Assembly (NCBI GenBank): GCA_029203105.1
Contig: CP119318.1
Location: 3,548,501-3,612,500 of the forward strand
Reading direction: 5' to 3'
From: Candidatus Kaistia colombiensis
GTDB taxonomy: Bacteria > Pseudomonadota > Alphaproteobacteria > Rhizobiales > Kaistiaceae
Length of the DNA: 64,000 nucleotides
Below are positions 1 to 9,794 of the stretch, in pieces. The notes under the pieces are model-generated. The model did not search any database. It had not been told where the DNA came from and saw nothing but the letters and a program-made list of their open reading frames with translations. Position numbers and translations under genes: made by a program. Positions within the stretch are counted from its first letter, which is position 1. Each line of letters begins with the position of its first letter.

Positions 1-2
1 CG

Positions 3-1142
3 TCGCGGCGCAGCGCCGTCGCTCCCTTCATCGCGATGGACGTGATGTCGGCCGCGTTCGAGCGGATCGCCAGGGGCGAGCGTATCATCCGCATGGAGAT
101 CGGCGAACCGGGCGCCTCAGCCCCGAAGCCCGTGCTCGACGCCGCCCGCGCGGCGCTCGACCCAGGCCGCCTCGGCTATACCGAAGCGCTCGGCTGGCGG
201 CCGCTGCGCCAGCGCATCGCGCAATATTATGCCGATACGCACGGCATCGAGGTGCCGGCCTCTCGGATCGCCATCACCACCGGCTCGTCGGCCGGCTTCA
301 ACCTCGCCTTCCTCGCCGCCTTCGACGCCGGCGACCGCGTCGCCATCGCCTCGCCCGGCTACCCCGCCTATCGCAACATCCTCGGCGCGCTCGGGCTGGA
401 AGTGGTCGAGATTGAGACCAGCGCGGAAAACCGGCACGCGATCACGCCGGCCATGCTGGAGCGCGCGCATGCGGAAAAGCCGCTCGCCGGCATCCTGGTC
501 GCCAGCCCCGGCAACCCGACCGGCACGATGATGACGCCGGAAGCGCTCGCCGCCCTCATCCGCGCCGCCGACGAACTCGGCATCCGCTTCATCTCGGACG
601 AGATCTATCACGGCCTCGTCTATGACGGCGTCGCCGAGACGGCGCTAGCGACCAGCGACCGCGCCATCGTCATCAACTCGTTCTCGAAATACTACTGCAT
701 GACCGGCTGGCGGATCGGCTGGATGGTGTTGCCGGAGATCCTGGTGCGCCCGGTCGAGCGGATCGCCCAGAGCCTCTACATCTCCGCGCCGGACCTGTCG
801 CAGCGCGCCGCCATCGCCGCCTTCGGCGCCACCGAGGAGCTGGAAGCGATCAAGGCCGGCTATGCCGCCAATCGCAGGCTCCTGCTCGAAAAGCTGCCGA
901 AGATCGGCTTCGACGACTATTTCCCGGTCGACGGCGCCTTCTACATCTACGCTTCGGTGCGCCGCTTCTCGAACGATTCGGCCGATTTCGCGCAGAAGAT
1001 GCTGGCCGAGGCCGGCATCTCGGCAACGCCGGGAGCGGATTTCGACCGCGTGCACGGCCATGCGCATATCCGCTTTTCCTTCGCCGGTGCGACGGCGGAA
1101 ATCGCCGAGGCGGCGGAGCGGCTCGAAAGCTGGCTGGCCTAG
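3..1142 (+). CDS. PLP-dependent class I/II aminotransferase (5' end outside window)
   Basis: Fold-type I aminotransferase that would transfer an amino group between an amino acid and a 2-oxo acid in the cytoplasm; the substrate cannot be told. The frame is already open at the first bases: codons before the ATG at 36 read in frame and resemble the conserved N-terminal R-S-A-V-x-P-F stretch, so the real start lies upstream and the gene is 5'-truncated. Counting from Met at 36, GNPTG lies near residue 159, SDEIYHG near 187, and SFSKYYCMTGWR places the Schiff-base lysine at about 218, followed by RIGW. About 380 residues are visible, close to full family length. It runs convergent with the ROK regulator that ends 53 bases downstream. 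Confidence 0.9.
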   Translation, partial: SRRSAVAPFIAMDVMSAAFERIARGERIIRMEIGEPGASAPKPVLDAARAALDPGRLGYTEALGWRPLRQRIAQYYADTHGIEVPASRIAITTGSSAGFNLAFLAAFDAGDRVAIASPGYPAYRNILGALGLEVVEIETSAENRHAITPAMLERAHAEKPLAGILVASPGNPTGTMMTPEALAALIRAADELGIRFISDEIYHGLVYDGVAETALATSDRAIVINSFSKYYCMTGWRIGWMVLPEILVRPVERIAQSLYISAPDLSQRAAIAAFGATEELEAIKAGYAANRRLLLEKLPKIGFDDYFPVDGAFYIYASVRRFSNDSADFAQKMLAEAGISATPGADFDRVHGHAHIRFSFAGATAEIAEAAERLESWLA

Positions 1143-1194
1143 CTCTTTGCCGGTTCGCGTTGGCTTCCCGCGAACCGGTATCCGCTCTGGGCGA

Positions 1195-2507
1195 TCAGGC
1201 CTTGAGGTCGGCCGGTCTCGCGCTGCGGCGCCAGCCGGCTTCGGCAGCACGACCGGGTCGTGGTCGGAGCTGGCAAACACCTCGCGGTCGAGCCGCTGCA
1301 TCGCGCCGGCGAGAATGCCGACATCGACGAGGTCGTCCTCGGCCGAGAACACCTCGATCTCGGTCATGCGCGCCAGCTCGCCCACCAGCCCCTCGCTCCA
1401 GCCCGGCCCGAAAGCCCGCCTCCATCAGGTCGAAGGCGGCGACACCGCGGCCAGTGAAGGCGACGCGTTGCGGGTTCAAAAGCGCGATCAAGCGCGACAG
1501 GCCGTAGCCCAGCGCCAGCCCGGCCTGGTGATAGGCCATCCGCACGCGGTCCTCGCCGTCGCGCGCCCGCTGCTCCAGCGCGCGCATCGTCTCGGCGTCG
1601 GGGTCGATCTCTGTCGGCGAGAGGTCCGGCGGCAGGTTCTCCACTGCCCGGTAAATCGCATAGTCGGCGACATAGGCCTCGATGCAGCCGCGCCGGCCGC
1701 AGCGGCAGAGCGCGCCGCCCGGCATGTGGTTGGCATGGCCGAACTCGGCGCCGGAACCGAACGCGCCGGTGAACAGCCGCCCATTGATATAGAGCCCCAT
1801 GCCGACGCCATAGGCGATGAAGATGGTGGCGAACGTGCCGCCGAACCGACCCGGATCGCGCGAATGGAGCGCCTGCGCCATCATGTTGACGTCGTTGGTC
1901 ATCGAGGCGCGGATGCCGAGCGCCTCGGAAACCGGGCCGGGAACGGATCCGACCTCGACGGCGACTGTCGGGCTCCAGAGCAGCGTGCCGGTCGTCTCGT
2001 CCGTGGTGCCGGGAATGGCGATGGAAATCTCGGAGACGCGCGACGGTGGAATGGCGCGCTCGACGAGATAGCCGCGGATGATCTCGACCAGCCGCGGCAC
2101 GAAGCCGGCACCGCCTCGGGCCCCATGGTCGAGACGGCGTAGTGATGGCTGTGGCGCAGATGGCCGGAATAGTCGCTGAGCAGCAGCGTCACCGAATTGA
2201 GCGAAATCTTGACGCCGAGCACATAGGCGGCATCGTCGTTCAGGGTCAGCGCCACACGGGGCCGGCCCCGGCCAAGCGGCCGTTCGGCCCGCTCGTCGAT
2301 ATCGGCGGTCACGAGGATGTGCTCGGCCAGAAGATCGCCGGTAATGGCGGAGATGGTGGCGGGGCTCAGCCCCGTCTCGCGGCCGAGCTCGACGCGCGCC
2401 AGAGGTCCGGAACGACGGAGGGCTCCGAGAACGAGGCCACGGTTCTGGCGACGCACAAGTTCGGTGTCGGCTTTGCTTTGCACGATTCTCCTCCGCGCCG
2501 GCAGCAT
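1195..2507 (-). pseudogene. ROK-family transcriptional regulator, frameshifted
   Basis: NagC/XylR-type regulator: an N-terminal winged helix (NRGLVLGALRRSGPLARVEL, then ETGLSPATISAITGDLL) followed by a sugar-kinase-like ROK domain with the zinc motif CRCGRRGC. The parts lie in different frames. The DNA-binding part and start of the ROK domain (from ATG at 2507) are in one frame to about 2115. The middle is in a second frame to about 1395, where one extra base (read GAG-c-GAG on the coding strand) moves the tail, ELARMTEIEVFSAEDDL, to a third. A final shift near 1240 would reach the stop at 1195 with the plausible ending ARPADLKA. All segments remain well conserved, so sequence error is as likely as decay. 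It is divergent from pgi across 189 bases and may regulate sugar metabolism there. Ligand unknown. Confidence 0.75.
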
Positions 2508-2696
2508 GGTCTATCGATAATTGATTTCCAAGCGCAATCGATGGCGCCGCGTCAGCTATGAATACCAAACTTTGCATGTGAGCGTGGCGGTGTGATGTCC
2601 ACACCCCGTCAAGGCCGGGCCCGCTTGCCGCGCGGGGCAGGTCGTCGTATGTCGTCGTCTGCTCCGCAGGCCCATCGCTTCGAAGGACGTCCGCTC

Positions 2697-4350
2697 ATGA
2701 CCGTCGCCCGAACCGCCGCTACGGCGGCAGCTATCACCAGCGCCTTTGCCGCTCTCCGCGAGCAGCGCGACCGCGTCGAAGCGCAGACGATGCGCGACAT
2801 GTTCGCGGCCGATCCCGGGCGTTTCAGCCGCCTTTCGGTTGGTGTCGACGACCTGCTGCTCGACTATTCGAAGAACCGCATCGACGCGGCCGCGGTGGTG
2901 GCGTTGCTCGATCTGGCGCGAGTCGCCGGTGTCGAGGAGCGCCGCGACGCCATGTTCGCCGGCGAGAAGATCAACGTCACCGAGAACCGCGCCGTCCTGC
3001 ATGTCGCTTTGCGCGCCACGCCGGACGAGCGCTACATCGTCGACGGCAGGAATGTCGTGGAGGACGTCCAGTCGGTGCTCGCCGCGATGTCGGCCTTCGC
3101 CGAAGGCGTGCGCGATGGCTCGATCGCTGGTGCCGGCGGCCGCTTCACCGATGTCGTCAACATCGGCATCGGCGGCTCGGATCTCGGCCCGGCCATGGTG
3201 ACGCGGGCGCTCAGCCCCTATCATGACGGCCCGCGCCTGCACTTCGTCTCCAATGTCGATGGCGCGCATATCCACGACACGCTGGCCGATCTCGACCCGG
3301 CGACCACGCTCTTTCTTGTCGCGTCGAAGACGTTCACGACGATCGAGACGATGACCAACGCCGCCACGGCGCGGCAGCTGGATCGTCGCGGCGCTCGGCG
3401 AAAAGGCGGTCGGCGCGCATTTCGCCGCGATGTCGACGGCGCTCGACAAGGTCAATGCCTTCGGCATCGACGAGAGCCGCACCTTCGGCTTCTGGGACTG
3501 GGTCGGCGGCCGCTATTCGGTCTGGTCGGCGATCGGCCTGCCGGTGATGATCGCCATCGGATCCGCCAATTTCCGCGAGTTCCTGGCCGGCGCCCATGCG
3601 ATGGACCAGCATTTCCGGACTGCGCCGCTCGACAAGAACCTGCCGGTGCTGCTGGCGCTGATCGGCGTATGGAACCGCAATGTGCTCGGCTTCCCGGCCA
3701 AGGCGGTGCTGCCCTACGACCAGCGTCTGGAGCGGTTCGCCGCCTATCTGCAGCAGCTCGACATGGAATCGAACGGCAAGCGCGTGACCCTCGAGGGCAC
3801 CCCGGTCACGCTCGCGACCGGCCCCCTCGTCTGGGGCGAGCCCGGCACGAATGGCCAGCACGCCTTCTACCAGCTGATCCACCAGGGCACCGACGTCATC
3901 CCCTGCGATTTCCTGATCGCGGCGAAGGCGCATGAAACCGACGGCGTGCATCACGCGCTGCTGCTCGCCAACTGCTTCGCCCAGACCGAGGCACTGATGC
4001 GCGGCCGTACCACCGACGAGGCGCGCGCCGAGCTCGCCGCCGAAGGCAAGGTGCCGACGGAAGTCGAACGCCTGGCACCGCACAAGACATTCCCGGGCAA
4101 CCGCCCGTCGAACACGATCCTCTACAAGACGCTCGATCCCTATACGCTCGGCCGCCTGATCGCCCTCTACGAGCATCAGGTCTTCGTGCAGGGCGCGATC
4201 TGGGGCATCGATTCGTTCGACCAGTGGGGCGTCGAACTCGGCAAGCAGCTCGCCATGCAGCTGCTGCCGATGGTCGATGGCCGTGTCGACGCCGCGTCGC
4301 GCGATTCCTCGACGGCCGGCCTGATCCACGCGGCGGCGAGCCTGCGCTGA
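2697..4350 (+). pseudogene. pgi: glucose-6-phosphate isomerase, single frameshift
   Basis: Converts glucose 6-phosphate and fructose 6-phosphate, in the cytoplasm. About 550 residues, the usual length. Seen: NIGIGGSDLGPAMV and SKTFTTIETMTN of the sugar-phosphate site in the first half; IGVWNRN, HKTFPGNRPSN and QWGVELGKQLA of the second half. The ATG at 2697 begins MTVARTAATAAAI. One extra C at 3378 (CGG-CAG-c-TGG) breaks the frame; removing it gives continuous TARQWIVAALGEKAVG. Because both halves are fully conserved I treat this as a probable sequence error, not a dead gene. A strong hairpin terminator follows. It is divergent from the ROK regulator. Confidence 0.9.
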
Positions 4351-4396
4351 CCGCTTGCCTTCGCCGGCGAGGGCGCGAACCGACTGCGACGACGAA

Positions 4397-4427
4397 AGTC
4401 CGGCGGGCATGCCTGCCGGACTTTTTT
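4397..4427 (+). terminator. Rho-independent terminator after pgi
   Basis: Twelve-base arms (AGTCCGGCGGGC and GCCTGCCGGACT, one mismatch) around a two-base loop, followed at once by a run of six T. It lies 46 bases past the pgi stop. Confidence 0.85.
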
Positions 4428-4460
4428 CGTTTTTGGCGGCCTGGAGATTGGGGGCAGTCG

Positions 4461-4610
4461 CCCTCACCCCAACCCTCCCCCACCCGCGGGAGAGGGAGCG
4501 CAACGAGCCCTTCGTTGCGGAAGTCCCTCGCGGAGCCGGTTCATCCCACCCGCTCGACGCCGCGCCAGCGAAAAGCCCTCGCCCGCTTGCGGGAGAGGGT
4601 TGAGTGAGGG
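4461..4610. repeat. Two class A dispersed palindromes
   Basis: CCCGCGGGAGAGGG-type and CCCTCGCCCGCTTGCGGGAGAGGG palindromes, each flanked by CCTCACCC or GTGAGGG. They belong to the same family as copies near 7103, 20056, 40537 and 46843. The rest of the 598-base gap between pgi and the permease (4611-4840) shows nothing gene-like to me until the operator at 4846. Confidence 0.7.
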
Positions 4611-4845
4611 CCTTGCTTTCCACCCCCGAGACCATCTCCGACTACCCAATCGCCAAAGATCTCCCGGCGGAATACCCCGCCATCCACAGCCCCCCGCGTC
4701 GTCACTCCCCGTCGCGCTGCCCCGATCGCCGCAGGGAAACCGCCGCGATCCGCCATCCTTGATCGGCGTCCTTCACCCGCCGCTTGCGACGGCCGAATAG
4801 ACAGCGCTGAATATTTCAGGGTCGCTCGATCCTGAGATTGATAAA

Positions 4846-4861
4846 ATTATAATAGCATGAT
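4846..4861 (+). promoter_or_regulatory. Operator-like 16-bp site 1 (ATTATAATAGCATGAT)
   Basis: An AT-rich imperfect palindrome inside very GC-rich DNA, 87 bases before the permease start. It matches the site at 12877 on the opposite strand over about 22 of 23 bases, and resembles sites at 17818 and 18810. It contains TATAAT, so it may overlap a -10 element. Inferred to be bound by the GntR-type regulator encoded at 17944. Confidence 0.7.
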
Positions 4862-4948
4862 GTTGTGTGAGCCGGCCGCTTCGACGTTCTGAAGCGGCTC
4901 CGCCGAGGTCGCGTCGAGGAGGACGCCCCGGCGGCAAGGGAGGAAAAC

Positions 4949-6004
4949 ATGGAACGTACCGTTGAGCGGGATTCCGGCTTCGAGGGATCTGGCCGCGCGC
5001 TGCGCGATCGACTGACGCGGTTTGTCGCGGTGGGCGAAGTGGGCGTCTTGCTCGCGCTGATCGTGCTGGTCAGCTTTTTCTACATCATGGAGCCGGCGTT
5101 CCTGTCGGAGCGCAACATCCGCGCGATCCTGCGCGTCGTCTCGTTCATCGGCATCATCGCCATCGGCCAGACCATCCTGCTGGTGAATGGCGAGTTCGAC
5201 CTCTCGGTCGGCGCGGTCGCCGGCCTCTCGGCCGTCTGCAGCGCCAAGCTGATGACGGCGCTGGCGCTGCCGGTGCCGCTGGCGCTGCTGGGCGGTGTGC
5301 TGGTCGGCGCCGGCGTCGGCCTCGTCAACGGGCTCGTCGTCGTCAAGCTGAAGATCCCGGCCTTCATCCAGACGCTCGGCATGCTGTTCATCGGCCAGGG
5401 CCTGATTCAGGTCGTCACCAATGGCTACCCGGTCTATCCGCTGCCGCCCGTGATCACCGACATCGGCTATGCCGATTTCGTCTTCGGGCTCGGCTGGAGC
5501 TTCGTCTTCTTCGTGCTTGCCGCCCTCGCCGCCGATTTCGTCCTTCGCCGCACGGTGCTCGGCCGCAACATGTATGCGACCGGCGGCAATCCGGAAGTCG
5601 CCCGCCTCGTCGGCATCGACACCGCCCATTACAAGATCGGCGCGTTCATGACGGTCGGCGCGCTCGCGGCCATCGCCGGCATGTTCGTCATGGCCGACCT
5701 CGCCTCCGGCACCACCTCGATCGGCAGCGGCTGGGAGCTGAACGTCATCGCCGGCGTCGTCGTCGGCGGCGTCAGCCTGTTCGGCGGCGCCGGCACGATG
5801 GCGGGCGGATTGCTCGGCGTCCTGCTGTTGCAGGTCGTCACCAGCGGCCTCGTCGTCGTCGGCGTCAACGCCAACTGGCAGCAGATCGCCGTCGGCGTGA
5901 TCATGGTGCTGGCCGTCGGCCTCGACATCCTGCGCCGCCGCTACTTCATCGCCGGCTCCAGCGCGCAGCCGGCCGCCGCCGAGACCACCGCCAAGCCATC
6001 CTGA
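4949..6004 (+). CDS. Ribose-type sugar ABC transporter permease
   Basis: Inner-membrane permease of the RbsC/XylH/FrcC family (BPD_transp_2), 351 residues with eight to ten predicted hydrophobic segments. Recognisable pieces: GQTILLVNGEFDLSVGAVAGL, the NGLVVVKLKIPAFIQTLG loop, and GGVSLFGGAGTMAGGLLG near the C-terminus. A GGAGGAAAAC ribosome site precedes the ATG. First gene of an operon permease - binding protein - ATPase - SDR, 87 bases after operator site 1. The order (permease first) is unusual for this family. The substrate is not evident. Confidence 0.93.
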   Translation: MERTVERDSGFEGSGRALRDRLTRFVAVGEVGVLLALIVLVSFFYIMEPAFLSERNIRAILRVVSFIGIIAIGQTILLVNGEFDLSVGAVAGLSAVCSAKLMTALALPVPLALLGGVLVGAGVGLVNGLVVVKLKIPAFIQTLGMLFIGQGLIQVVTNGYPVYPLPPVITDIGYADFVFGLGWSFVFFVLAALAADFVLRRTVLGRNMYATGGNPEVARLVGIDTAHYKIGAFMTVGALAAIAGMFVMADLASGTTSIGSGWELNVIAGVVVGGVSLFGGAGTMAGGLLGVLLLQVVTSGLVVVGVNANWQQIAVGVIMVLAVGLDILRRRYFIAGSSAQPAAAETTAKPS

Positions 6005-6107
6005 GTGTCCCGATCCGGTCCGCGTGTCCGCGGAAAACGCGACCGGAACCCGACGCGATCGATCAAAACGCCGGCAACAAGGCCGGCACACCAGAGGGAG
6101 GACTACC

Positions 6108-7085
6108 ATGAAGACACGGATCTCCGGCCTTGCGCGGACCGCGCTGCTCGCGACGGTCGCCATGACAGGCGGCCTGCTCGCCCTGCCCGACGCCGGCCTC
6201 GCCGCTGGCAAGAACATCCTCTGGGTGCAGCCGATGCGCGACCACCCGGTGCACCGGCTGATGCAGGCCGGCTTCCTCAACAAGTGCAAGGAACTCGGCA
6301 ATACCTGCGAGGTCGTCGGCAATCCGAGCGCGACGAACTATGACGTCCCGGGCTCGATCCCGCTCGCCGAAGCGGCGATGGCCCGCACCAAGTTCGACGC
6401 CATCGCCGTCTATGGCCCCGGCCCCGAGATCTTCCCGTTCATCGGCAAGCTTGGCAAGGAAGGCTTCCCGGTCGTCACCTGGCACGTTCTGCCGCCGGAA
6501 GGCTCGGTTGCCGGCCTGAAGGCCGCGACCGGCGAGGACATCCCCTCGGCCGGCAACGCGGCGGCGCTGTCGATGGGCGAGAAGATGGGCGGCAAGGGCG
6601 TCATCGCGCTGACGCAGGGCTCCTCCAACGACACCGAGAACGTGATGGCGGACTCGTTCCGCAAGACGATGGCGGAGAAGTATCCGGACATCAAAATCCT
6701 CGACACCCAGATGGAAGGCTTCGAGCCCTCCGCCGCCGAGGGCAAGGCCGTCGCCCTGCTGCAGGGCAACCCGGATGTCACCGCCGCCTTCTCGACGACC
6801 GGCAATGGCGCCCAGACCTGGTCGGGCGCCGCCCGCAAGGCCGAGCGTCCGCTCATCATCATCGGCATGGACTACATCCGCCAGAACCTCGACATCGTGA
6901 AGTCGGGCGCCGCCTATGGCGTCGTGGCGCAGCCCCTCTATGAGGAAAGTGCCCTGACCGCCCAGCTCGCCAACGACCTCGCCGAGGGCAAGACGGTTCC
7001 CTACATGAACCCGCTGCCGGCCTCGGTCATCACCGCCGCCGACCTCGAGCCCTATTACAAGATGCTCGACAGCGCCGGCCAGTAA
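6108..7085 (+). CDS. Periplasmic sugar-binding protein of ABC transporter
   Basis: RbsB/XylF-type (periplasmic binding protein, LacI-like fold) component. ATG at 6108, preceded by GAGGGAGG, gives 325 residues; an upstream in-frame ATG at 6024 would lose the signal peptide position and is rejected. Signal peptide: MKTRISGLARTALLATVAM to ALPDAGLAAG. The mature start KNILWVQPMRDHPVHRLMQ is unlike the usual ribose binder and may mark a distinct ligand. The PSAAEGKAVALLQGNPDVTA hinge region and DYIRQNLDIVKSG near the C-terminus are typical. Follows the permease by 103 bases and would feed it and the ATPase at 7361. Confidence 0.9.
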   Translation: MKTRISGLARTALLATVAMTGGLLALPDAGLAAGKNILWVQPMRDHPVHRLMQAGFLNKCKELGNTCEVVGNPSATNYDVPGSIPLAEAAMARTKFDAIAVYGPGPEIFPFIGKLGKEGFPVVTWHVLPPEGSVAGLKAATGEDIPSAGNAAALSMGEKMGGKGVIALTQGSSNDTENVMADSFRKTMAEKYPDIKILDTQMEGFEPSAAEGKAVALLQGNPDVTAAFSTTGNGAQTWSGAARKAERPLIIIGMDYIRQNLDIVKSGAAYGVVAQPLYEESALTAQLANDLAEGKTVPYMNPLPASVITAADLEPYYKMLDSAGQ

Positions 7086-7102
7086 GCCCGCGCCCGCCAC
7101 GT

Positions 7103-7176
7103 CCCCTCTCCCGTTCGCGGGAGAGGCACCTCTTCCTTGCCCCTCTCCCGCCCTGCGGGAGAGGGCTGGGTGAGGG
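7103..7176. repeat. Two class A palindromes
   Basis: CCCCTCTCCCGTTCGCGGGAG (7103-7126) and CCCTCTCCCGCCCTGCGGGAG (7141 on), in the gap between binding protein and ATPase genes. Transcribed, they would form strong hairpins that could protect the upstream message. Confidence 0.7.
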
Positions 7177-7190
7177 ACTTACTTCCCCTT

Positions 7191-7312
7191 CACCTCTCCC
7201 TGAGGGAGAGGTCGGAGCGAAGCTCCGGGTGAGGGTTTAGGGAACCATCCGGTGAGGCCGTAAACCCTCACCCGCCGGCCTGCGGCCGTCGACCTCTCCC
7301 TCAGGGAGAGGT
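7191..7312. repeat. 122-bp nested-palindrome element, copy 1
   Basis: Bounded by inverted CACCTCTCCCTGAGGGAGAGG and ACCTCTCCCTCAGGGAGAGGT units (each itself palindromic). Inside is a second inverted pair, GGGTGAGGGTTTA and TAAACCCTCACCC, around an ACCATCCGG core. The same arrangement recurs at 61938-62057, so this is a dispersed element and not chance. Confidence 0.8.
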
Positions 7313-7360
7313 AAAAATGCATACCACGCGCCAAAAAACGGACCTTCGGGGAGACGCAAA

Positions 7361-8942
7361 GTGACAGACCAAGATCCCGCCCCGCCCGTCATCCAGACCC
7401 GCGCCATCGTCAAGAGCTTTGCCGGCGTACAAGCTTTGCGCGGCGTGGATTTCGCCGTGCATCCCGGCGAGATTCACGCGCTGCTCGGCCAGAACGGCGC
7501 CGGAAAGTCGACCCTCGTCAAGATCCTGAACGGCGTCCACAAATCCGGCTCCTATTCCGGCGAGATCCTCGTCGATGGCAAGCCCGCCACCTTCGCCTCG
7601 ACGTCGGAAGCGCGCGCGCGCGGCGTCGGCTATGTGCCGCAGGAAATCGAGGTGCTCGAACAGCTCTCGGTCGCCGAAAACGTCTTCGCCGGCCATACTG
7701 GGCTCGGTCGCGGCATGATCATCAGCCGCCGCCGGATGGAGGCGGAAACCCGCGCCCTGTTCCAGGATCTGGGCCTTGCCATCGACCCGCGCCTGCTGGT
7801 CGCGAGCTTGACCTCCGCGCAGCGCCATCTCGTCATGATCGCCCGCGCCCTCTCCTTCAAGCCCGCGCGTGCTGATGCTCGACGAGCCGACCGCCTCGCT
7901 GTCCGGTGTCGAGGTCGAGCGCCTGTTCCAGGTGCTGCGCCGACTGAAGGCGCAGGGCAAGACGATGATCTTCATCACCCACCGCCTGCCGGAAGTGCTG
8001 GCCATCTGCGACCGCGCCACGGTGCTGCGCGATGGCCGGGTCGCCGCCGAGATCGAGCGCGAGGATTTTGACGAGGAGCAGTTCATCTTCGCCATGTCCG
8101 GCCAACGGCTGCAGCGCCTCTATCCGCCGCATGAAGCACCGCCCGCCGCGACGCCGCCGCTGCTCTCCGTGCGCGATCTGTCGATTGCCGGCCGCTTCGG
8201 CGTCAATCGCGGCGTCAGCGGCGTCTCGTTCGATGTAAAACCCGGTGAAATCCTCGGCCTTGCCGGCCTGCTCGGCTCCGGCCGCACCGAGATCCTGCAC
8301 GCCATCTATGGCCGCATCCCCTATTCGGGCCACATCGAGATGGACGGCAAGCCGGTCGGGATCCGTGCCGCTTCCGACGCGCTCGCCGCCGGCATCGCGC
8401 TCCTGACCGAAGACCGCAAGCGCGACGGGCTGCTGTTCAACCTCCCCGTCGGCGCCAACATCACCATCGGCAATCTGAAGCCGCTTTCGAGCCATGGCAT
8501 GGTGCGCGGCGACCGCGAGAAGACGGCCGTACTGACCGCCATGCGCGCCCTCAACGTCAAGGCGCGCTCGCCTCAGGCCTCTGTCGCCCATCTCTCCGGC
8601 GGCAACCAGCAAAAATTGCTTTTCGCCCGCGTGCTGATGAGCGCGCCGCGCGTGTTGCTCCTCGACGAGCCGACCAAGGGCGTCGATGCCGCGACCCGGG
8701 CCGAGATCTACCGGCTGATCGTCGATCTGGCGCAGACCGGCGTGGCGCTTGTTGTCGTCGCCTCCGAGTTGGAGGAAGTCATCGGCCTCGCCGATCGCTG
8801 CCTGGTGGTGGCGGACGGGCGCATCGTCGACCAGTTTTTGCGCGGCGAAGGCAGCGAGGACAAGGTGCTGCGCTCGATCACGGCGGCGCAGGCGCAAATG
8901 CAGCAGGCGGCCGTGCAAGCCGCCAAGGCGGGGCGCGCATGA
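7361..8942 (+). pseudogene. Ribose-type sugar ABC transporter ATPase (RbsA-like), single frameshift
   Basis: Two-nucleotide-binding-domain ATPase of about 526 residues. First domain: Walker A GQNGAGKST, signature region LTSAQRHLV (a variant of LSGGQ common in this family), Walker B LMLDEPTASL. Second domain: GLLGSGRTE, intact LSGGNQQK, LLLDEPTKGVD. GTG start at 7361 after GGGGAG. An extra C within 7862-7864 (TTC-AAG-c-CCG-CGC) shifts the frame between the signature and Walker B of domain one; removing it restores FKPRVLMLDEP. Works with the permease at 4949 and binding protein at 6108. Its stop overlaps the SDR start. Confidence 0.85.
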
Positions 8943-9718
8943 TGGCTGGGCGTTTTGACAAAAAAGTCATCCTCGTCACCGGGGCGGCGACCGGCATAGG
9001 CCGCGCCACGGCGGAATATCTTGTCTCGGAAGGCGCCAGCGTCTTCGGCATCGGGCTCGATGGCGACGAGGGCCGCGCGCTCAACGCGAAATATTCGGCG
9101 AAGCACCTGCCGCTGCATTTTCGCGAGATAGATCTGACCGATGACGCGGCGGTGCGAGCCGCCGTCGTCCACTGCCAGAGCGAGCATGGCCGCCTCGACG
9201 CGGTGGTCAACTGCGCCGGCATCTACGCCACCGGCAAGCGGCTGGAGGACGTCACCGACGCCGAATGGGATTTGACCGTCGCCATCAACCTGACCGCGAT
9301 TTTTCGCGTCTGCCGCGCCGCCCTGCCCCTGATCCGCGCCTCGGGCGGCGGCTCGGTGGTCAACCTCGCCTCGGTGCATGCGGTCGCCACCGTCCCCGGC
9401 GTACCGGCCTATGCCGCCACCAAGGCGGCGGTGGTCGGTCTTTCGAAGCAGATGGCACTCGACTATGCCGTCGACCGCATCCGCGTCAACGCCGTCATCG
9501 TCGGCTCGGTCGCAACCCGGATGACGCTCGGCGACGCGCCGGATGCGCGTGAAAAAGTCGAGGCGGCGGGGCTCTATTTCGACGAGCGCAAGGTGCCGCG
9601 CGTCGCCGACCCGTCCGAACTCGCCAAGGCCATCGCTTTTCTCCTCTCCGACGACGCGTCCTTCGTCACCGGCAGCGGTTTTGTGGTCGATGGCGGCCTG
9701 ACGGCGCTGCTGCTTTAG
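8939..9718 (+). CDS. Short-chain dehydrogenase/reductase
   Basis: Classical NAD(P)-dependent SDR of 259 residues. TGAATGIG cofactor loop near residue 15, NCAG near 90, and a catalytic Tyr-x-x-x-Lys in AYAATKAAV near 160. C-terminus SFVTGSGFVVDGGLTALLL. The ATG overlaps the stop of the ATPase gene (ATGATG), so it is translationally coupled to the importer and likely oxidises or reduces the imported compound. Last gene of the operon behind operator site 1. Substrate unknown. A duplicated copy of its 3' end lies just downstream. Confidence 0.9.
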   Translation: MMAGRFDKKVILVTGAATGIGRATAEYLVSEGASVFGIGLDGDEGRALNAKYSAKHLPLHFREIDLTDDAAVRAAVVHCQSEHGRLDAVVNCAGIYATGKRLEDVTDAEWDLTVAINLTAIFRVCRAALPLIRASGGGSVVNLASVHAVATVPGVPAYAATKAAVVGLSKQMALDYAVDRIRVNAVIVGSVATRMTLGDAPDAREKVEAAGLYFDERKVPRVADPSELAKAIAFLLSDDASFVTGSGFVVDGGLTALLL

Positions 9719-9761
9719 AGGCGGCAAGACCTCGACGCCGATGAGGGCATGACCTCATATT

Positions 9762-9784
9762 CACCTCTCCCTCAGGGAGAGGTG
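9762..9784. repeat. Class B palindrome between SDR and its duplicated tail
   Basis: CACCTCTCCCTCAGGGAGAGG followed by TG; the same unit that ends the elements at 7191 and 61938. It lies exactly between the SDR stop and the duplicated SDR 3' end. Confidence 0.75.
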
Positions 9785-9794
9785 AAGGGCCGCC

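Noticed and set aside
117..611. Long open frames on the strand opposite the aminotransferase and most other genes
   Set aside because: High G+C produces long antisense frames. Their translations are Arg/Ala/Gly-rich, without family motifs, and mirror codon third positions of the real genes.
4600..4800. Possible small gene in the gap after pgi
   Set aside because: Proline/arginine-rich translation, no ribosome site, overlaps dispersed repeats.
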